Of a DNA stretch of 64,000 nt, positions 58,991 through 64,000 are shown piece by piece. The translations under genes and the position numbers were made by a program. The stretch is taken from assembly GCA_012934845.2 (NCBI GenBank), contig WNNJ02001239.1:206261-270260 (forward strand), in the 5' to 3' direction. Source of the stretch: Pomphorhynchus laevis. Its lineage: Eukaryota; Acanthocephala; Palaeacanthocephala; Echinorhynchida; Pomphorhynchidae. Every line of letters starts with the position of its first letter. Position 1 is the first letter of the stretch. The notes beneath the pieces were generated by a model. It was not told the origin of the DNA, searched no databases, and saw nothing but the letters and a program-made list of their open reading frames with translations.

Positions 58991-61900
58991 CATTAACGCA
59001 CACACTCATTAACCTTTTGTTGGTTCCATCGAATCGAGAGTACCACGACTGACTGTGTGATTAAATAAAAATTCTTGTAGACTGTTTTATTTTATTAAAT
59101 AAAAGAATTTGTATATTTTGGATATTTTATTAAATAAGTAAAGTTAATATAATTAAAGTAAAATATAAATTATAAATTAATGTTAATTTAAAAATAAATT
59201 ATAATCATAAATTATTATAATTAAATGGTAAAATTAAAATAATTATGTAATTATTTATTAATTATTTATATAATTATTTATATAATTATTTATTAAATAA
59301 TTATATATATTTTGTATAATTTATATATTTTATTAAATAAAACTCTTAGAAAGATATATCCAAAGAGTCTTCAAATGATCCCAGACAATAGTTTGAATCA
59401 CTATTTACAGCAAACGTTTTCGAAATACCCTATGATTATAAAAGCAAGATAAAACTCACAGGCAGTAACTACAGTTTTGTTGTTGCAGGTGTATTACTAT
59501 ACCAGGATTAAAGCTTCAAAAACGAATGGAGGTTAATTGGGGTATAATAAGTGAATCATCATCATATTTGAAAATACTAAAACAAACATAAATCGACTTA
59601 ATCCGTGTATTGAAGAACTTTTATGAATATGGATGACGTTCAGATAACACAATATCCGACAATATCGAATATATTACCAAAGTTCGTATACTTACTGCTA
59701 TTGAGTTCGATATTTATTCTCTACGCGAGCAAGAACTAAAAATATTAAGCCATTTTCAACACAAAGGTCGATGGACTAGATACACAACTCCCTATATGAA
59801 CAATGTGGTTTATTTAACAGATCGTTACCTCGTGACTTATGAATAAGGAATGATGATCATCGGAATGAACAATTTAGCGAATAATAAAATAAAAACTGAA
59901 ATTAAATGAAATAATCTACTAACTGATATATTAATTTATATTTACTATATATTAACTTAATCTTTCGATAAAATTTAGTCTAACTAAATATGTTTAATTA
60001 TATGGTATAGTTTTAATTTAATATAAATATATAATATAAAATTTATTATATATTAATATATTTTATATATTTATATTATATAGTTATAATGGAAACCACT
60101 TAACTAAAGCTACATATTTTGTACTATAACTTTTAAAATGAAAATATCTACTGTCTAACAGATTACATTCATTTCAACTATTAACCGATTAATTGAAACC
60201 TTTACTTTGTATAGATAAAATTGAGTTCAACAAACTTCAACTTTTCAAAATATTTACTTTTAAACAGATATTTACGAATAGTCAATATTTTCAAAACTAA
60301 TTTCGCTACCAACTATTAAGTTGGTAGCAGATAAAGGTCCGTCTTTATATACACTATTTTGTTGTTTCAATCTGCATTCAATGATTGATTTGAATCAGCT
60401 TTCTTTTAAGAAACTAAAACTATCTATTTTGTAATTTATATAAATTAAAAATCATAATATCTTAATGCTAAAAATGACTTTTTATGACCCAGTATTTTCA
60501 TGGACCCATTAATATAATGGTACGCCTTAAATAAATAAACGGTGATCATCGAAATGAATAATTTAGCGAATAGTAAAATAAAATCTAGCAATCACTTAAT
60601 TAAAACATTTTAAATGACATTAACTTTTTAATTTATTTGTTGAATTGCATAGTCGAGGTATCGTATAAAATAGAGCATATGTTACACATTTAGATGCCAT
60701 TCTATGATTTGAATGTAAAATGTTATTTCTTATCATATCATCATAGAAATGACCTGTTTTGAACAGGTTACACCTGAGTACAGAGCTAAAGATGCTAGAT
60801 AGGAGGGTAGTTAGCAATAATCCTGAATAGTAAATTAATCTAAAATTAAATTATAAGTTAATTAAGTTAAAATTAATAATTAATTAATAATTAATTAATA
60901 TTAATTAAGTTAAATTAAGTTAATTTTAAGTTATAATCATGAATTCTTCTGTAGATAGCGTAAGACGTATGCAGTTCAATAGTCATTATTGAGCCAATAT
61001 AAATTACATATTATTTTAAATATTAAGGAAGCATTAATTACAATACAAATTGAAAGTTACTATAAAGGTCTATGAAATAATTGTAAATTACTTTTTACAA
61101 ATGAATAATGACTTTTCACAAATTTCACAAATGTTAATAACTTAAAGTTTTAATATCTACGATACACTTAGTTTTCCTATCCAAGACACAGTTGCTATTT
61201 GCAAATCAAAAATATAATTTGATTATGTGAATTCTGATAATGTAAAACATGTAATTTTGATATCAAGAGCAGATGAAACGAAATGAGCACCTGACAATAT
61301 CAAGTAATATTCATGAAATGATATGCTTAAAAAGATAATTTTCTAACACCAATTCAATGTTCACAAACATTATCAAAATTTTTTAAAGTTAAATGACAAT
61401 TTCAAAACATGAAACGCCGAAAAAATCAATGTTCACTTATATTCTTCCATAATATGTAACTGAACTTTCCGTTTTTAGAGAAATTCTGTCAAAACAGTAA
61501 ATCCTACTTCTATCCTATTTTGAAGATGCTGCATTATCAGGTAAAATGAAAGTTTATTCTTTAAATTATAAAAATAAATTAATCAGATCAGCTAACTGAG
61601 TATTTTATATAATTTATAAATTAAAAATATTGCTAAATCAAAATTAAGTAATTAAATAATAATTTTTTACGAAAAAAAGGTTCCCGCAAATGGGCCTGCA
61701 ATTCACGAAACCAATTCATTAATTATTTTTAAATTTTAGTTTGTGATTAGATAATAAATAATAATATATTTTTTAGATTTTGGAGAATAATCAATAAATC
61801 AGATCAAATAACTAAATCTATGTATTTTATATATAAATGAAGATTATAAATTATAAATAATTATATAAGATTTTAAATAATTTATATTTCTATCAAGTTA

Positions 61901-62218
61901 AAATTTAAAATTTAAATTTAAATTAAAAATCAATTTTGCATGAATTGACTAAATAGATATATTTTGACTAAATAGATATATAATTTTTATGGATATATTT
62001 TACATATCCCAAAAATTTTAATAACTTGTCATTACTGACTTTGCGATTCTATAATTTTTTGTTAGAAACCATAAACAAAATATTCAAAAACATTAATATC
62101 ATATAATAATACGGGTCAATTTTAATGCTTTAATTACAACTTATAATTTCATCGATTGAAAACTAGAGATTGTAATTTGTTGAAAATGAAAATGTTCGTG
62201 TATAAAACAAATAATGTA
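58991..62218. other. Long AT-rich intergenic stretch
   Basis: No gene recognised. A perfect 10-bp hairpin lies at 60305-60328. A 65-codon minus frame at 60817-60620 (NHRMASKCVTYALFYTIPRL) could be a scrap of a LINE C-terminus, but the evidence is weak. Confidence 0.4.
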
Positions 62219-63376
62219 TTAGCTATATATAAAAAACAAGTAGCTTATACCCCCAATCATAGCGAATGACATTGTAATTTTATTTATTACAAGGCTTTGT
62301 TTGTTTAGCCAAACGAATAGAAAATCACCAAATCCTTGTATTAACAACGCGGCTGTAAATACATGCGTTCTATACAATCCGAGACACAAAATCAACGCAA
62401 GCTCGTGTAGAACGCCTGAGAACATAAAGGTACAAGTTAAAGACTGAATACTAGAAAGCTTCAACGATGATTGCATTAATCCAATATAAATTTTTATCAT
62501 AAATTCATGAACCGAAAGGTTCCATGTTCTCCAAAATTCGCTTAGTGTGGAACAATTCCACCAATCTTCGAATGGTCGAGCATTTGGGCATTTTGTTAGG
62601 CTTACCGACAGACCACAGATTGATTGATATACTATATAAAATAAGGCTACGCACAGTACCCAAACTAGTCCATTTAATTTTAAAATAATCGTCATGAAAT
62701 ATACAATATACGGAAACGATGGAAATCTAACTGCCGCTACCAGTGGATGTAGAAAGAATTTTAAAAATGAGGAAATAAAGGAGGTAATGGCTAAAATTTC
62801 AATTATGCACCGACAAATAAATAAAAAATCAAATTTTTGAGATATTGATGGGTATTCCTTACAGTAGTCTTTTAGAACGATCCAGTTAGTCATCAAATTC
62901 CGTACAGTCTGTGCCAAGTTCATTTTAATCAGTCGATTATTTTTGTAATTCATTTGATAAGTAATCAGAAATATCATTTTTATGCAGATCACAATGTTGA
63001 CTAAAATCATTAATAGCAAAGGTAGAAATTGAATATAATCATGTTTAAAGTAAAGTAGTGCATTTGCTATCATGCTGAGAATAAGAACGCAGCTTTGAGG
63101 AATAAGAGATAACCAATGTACGTTCCATCGTTCAGCTGCGGTTTGATTAAGGTCGATAATTATTAAAGAGCATTCACACAGGAACAGAAACAATGCGTAC
63201 AATATTAAATCCAAATTAACAAATCCGAATAACTTATTGATACCGTAAAGCCAAAAGGATTTAAATGACGGAATTTCCTTATTCGTAAAGCAACATGAAA
63301 TGTAATACGATACGGATAATGTACAGGCAATGTATTTTAAATTTCCTGGTAAAACTACGCTGTAACGAGCATTCAT
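62219..63376 (-). CDS. MBOAT-family O-acyltransferase (SOAT/DGAT1-like), single exon
   Basis: 385 residues, multi-pass membrane protein, probably in the endoplasmic reticulum, transferring a fatty acyl group from acyl-CoA to a lipid. The key stretch is PFEDWWNCSTLSEFWRTWNL followed by SVHEFM, matching the FYxDWWN...W-x-x-WN-x-x-VH signature of DGAT1/SOAT enzymes. SGVLHELALI then carries the catalytic His (usually HEY). About eight to nine hydrophobic segments are visible. Family members are usually about 480-550 residues, so the N-terminal region is short; either an upstream exon was missed or this is a divergent short form. Sterol versus diacylglycerol preference cannot be told. The frame is intact, unlike most of the window, so it is likely functional. 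Confidence 0.82.
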   Translation of the reverse strand: MNARYSVVLPGNLKYIACTLSVSYYISCCFTNKEIPSFKSFWLYGINKLFGFVNLDLILYALFLFLCECSLIIIDLNQTAAERWNVHWLSLIPQSCVLILSMIANALLYFKHDYIQFLPLLLMILVNIVICIKMIFLITYQMNYKNNRLIKMNLAQTVRNLMTNWIVLKDYCKEYPSISQKFDFLFICRCIIEILAITSFISSFLKFFLHPLVAAVRFPSFPYIVYFMTIILKLNGLVWVLCVALFYIVYQSICGLSVSLTKCPNARPFEDWWNCSTLSEFWRTWNLSVHEFMIKIYIGLMQSSLKLSSIQSLTCTFMFSGVLHELALILCLGLYRTHVFTAALLIQGFGDFLFVWLNKQSLVINKITMSFAMIGGISYLFFIYS

Positions 63377-64000
63377 GTTTTGTTTTAATTTTTTTTAATT
63401 TTACTCTTTCATTTACGTAGACTTTGCAGTTCTGCTATTGTCTATACTTTTTAAACGATTATTTTGAAAATGATTGATTTTAACTTACGTTTCGCACTTT
63501 AACAACAAAAGATGCAAGCATTCTAATTGAAAGAAAATAGAATGCATAGTTAAAAAATAATTTATTTTATTTTTTAATTTTTATTACCTTCTTGTAAATT
63601 ACGAAATTAGTTTCAAAAACAAAAGGATATTTGAAAAGGTCAAAAATTATGTGATGCAATTAAGTATTTTTGCGTGCTACATTTACAAGAACTTTTTTGT
63701 AATGAGGATGTTAGGAACTTCGAAGCAAATTGATAGCGAGCACCAATCAATTCATCAATCACTTGGAAAAATATCACATCATCAATTTTTAGTAAATAAA
63801 AAATATTTACTGGGTGTTTGTAAATCTTCAAATTGTAGATATTCTATAAATCACGTAATATTTTTGAAAATATAATTTAATGGCGGGGCGTTCTTTGCTT
63901 CCAAGTTCAGTTTGAATATAAAAATTAATAATATTAAAATATATTATAATAAATAAATATTATTATTTATTAATATTATTAAATATTAATATAATATATA
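63377..64000. other. Upstream region of the acyltransferase gene
   Basis: AT-rich. Overlapping frames on both strands at 63640-63875 are open for 60-74 codons but unrecognised. TA-rich at the right edge. Confidence 0.4.

Noticed and set aside
60620-60817. Minus-strand 65-codon frame
   Set aside because: Vaguely like a LINE C-terminus, but no catalytic motif is nearby; too weak to annotate separately.

Overview
This window is AT-rich animal DNA: spliced genes with GT...AG introns, at least two recognisable metazoan regulatory genes, and a dense layer of decayed retroelements. The genes (a RALBP1/RLIP-type Ral effector and an E2F4/5-type cell-cycle factor) indicate a bilaterian. The LINE, Ty3/gypsy and Penelope mixture and the very short introns suggest an invertebrate, possibly an arthropod, but the species cannot be fixed from sequence alone.

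Layout. 1-16.1 kb is a stack of retroelements, nearly all reading leftwards. It holds a fragment of an unusual reverse transcriptase family, a LINE (called LINE-A1 here) interrupted by a young Ty3/gypsy element with two identical 99-bp LTRs, a nearly full-length CR1/L2/Jockey-like LINE (LINE-B), a second LINE-A relative lacking its RT (LINE-A2), and two opposed fragments of the unusual RT family. 16.1-21.2 kb holds an old gypsy fossil (minus) split by a rightward LINE (LINE-C). 23.2-23.7 kb contains a possible three-exon gene for a small membrane protein. 24.0-27.7 kb is a third LINE-A copy (LINE-A3).

From 28.5 to 45.9 kb on the plus strand lies the 3' two thirds of a RALBP1-like gene: RhoGAP exons clustered at 28.5-29.3 kb, the Ral-binding coiled-coil exons at 34.7-35.0 kb, and two further coiled-coil exons at 36.7 and 45.7 kb. 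Its long introns hold LINE-B fragments, a 100-bp tandem repeat, a dispersed ~80-bp repeat family and a duplicated tail of an E2F exon. 47.9-50.6 kb is a tRNA-like sequence followed by a decayed LINE (LINE-D). 50.8-56.6 kb is a complete four-exon E2F4/5-like gene whose first intron is filled with the dispersed repeat and another LINE relic. The rest is AT-rich intergenic DNA with a minisatellite (57.2-57.7 kb) and a Penelope-like RT relic (about 58.9 kb). A single-exon MBOAT-type acyltransferase gene lies on the minus strand at 62.2-63.4 kb.

The most interesting signals are: a likely self-priming arrangement in the gypsy element; a Cys-rich N-terminal module shared by the ORF1 proteins of LINE-A and LINE-B; a dozen or more perfect small-loop hairpins scattered over unrelated contexts; a RhoGAP domain that keeps its arginine finger but looks otherwise degenerate; and a copied E2F exon end with its splice donor inside the neighbouring gene. 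Domain calls rest on motif recognition from memory; no database search was run.
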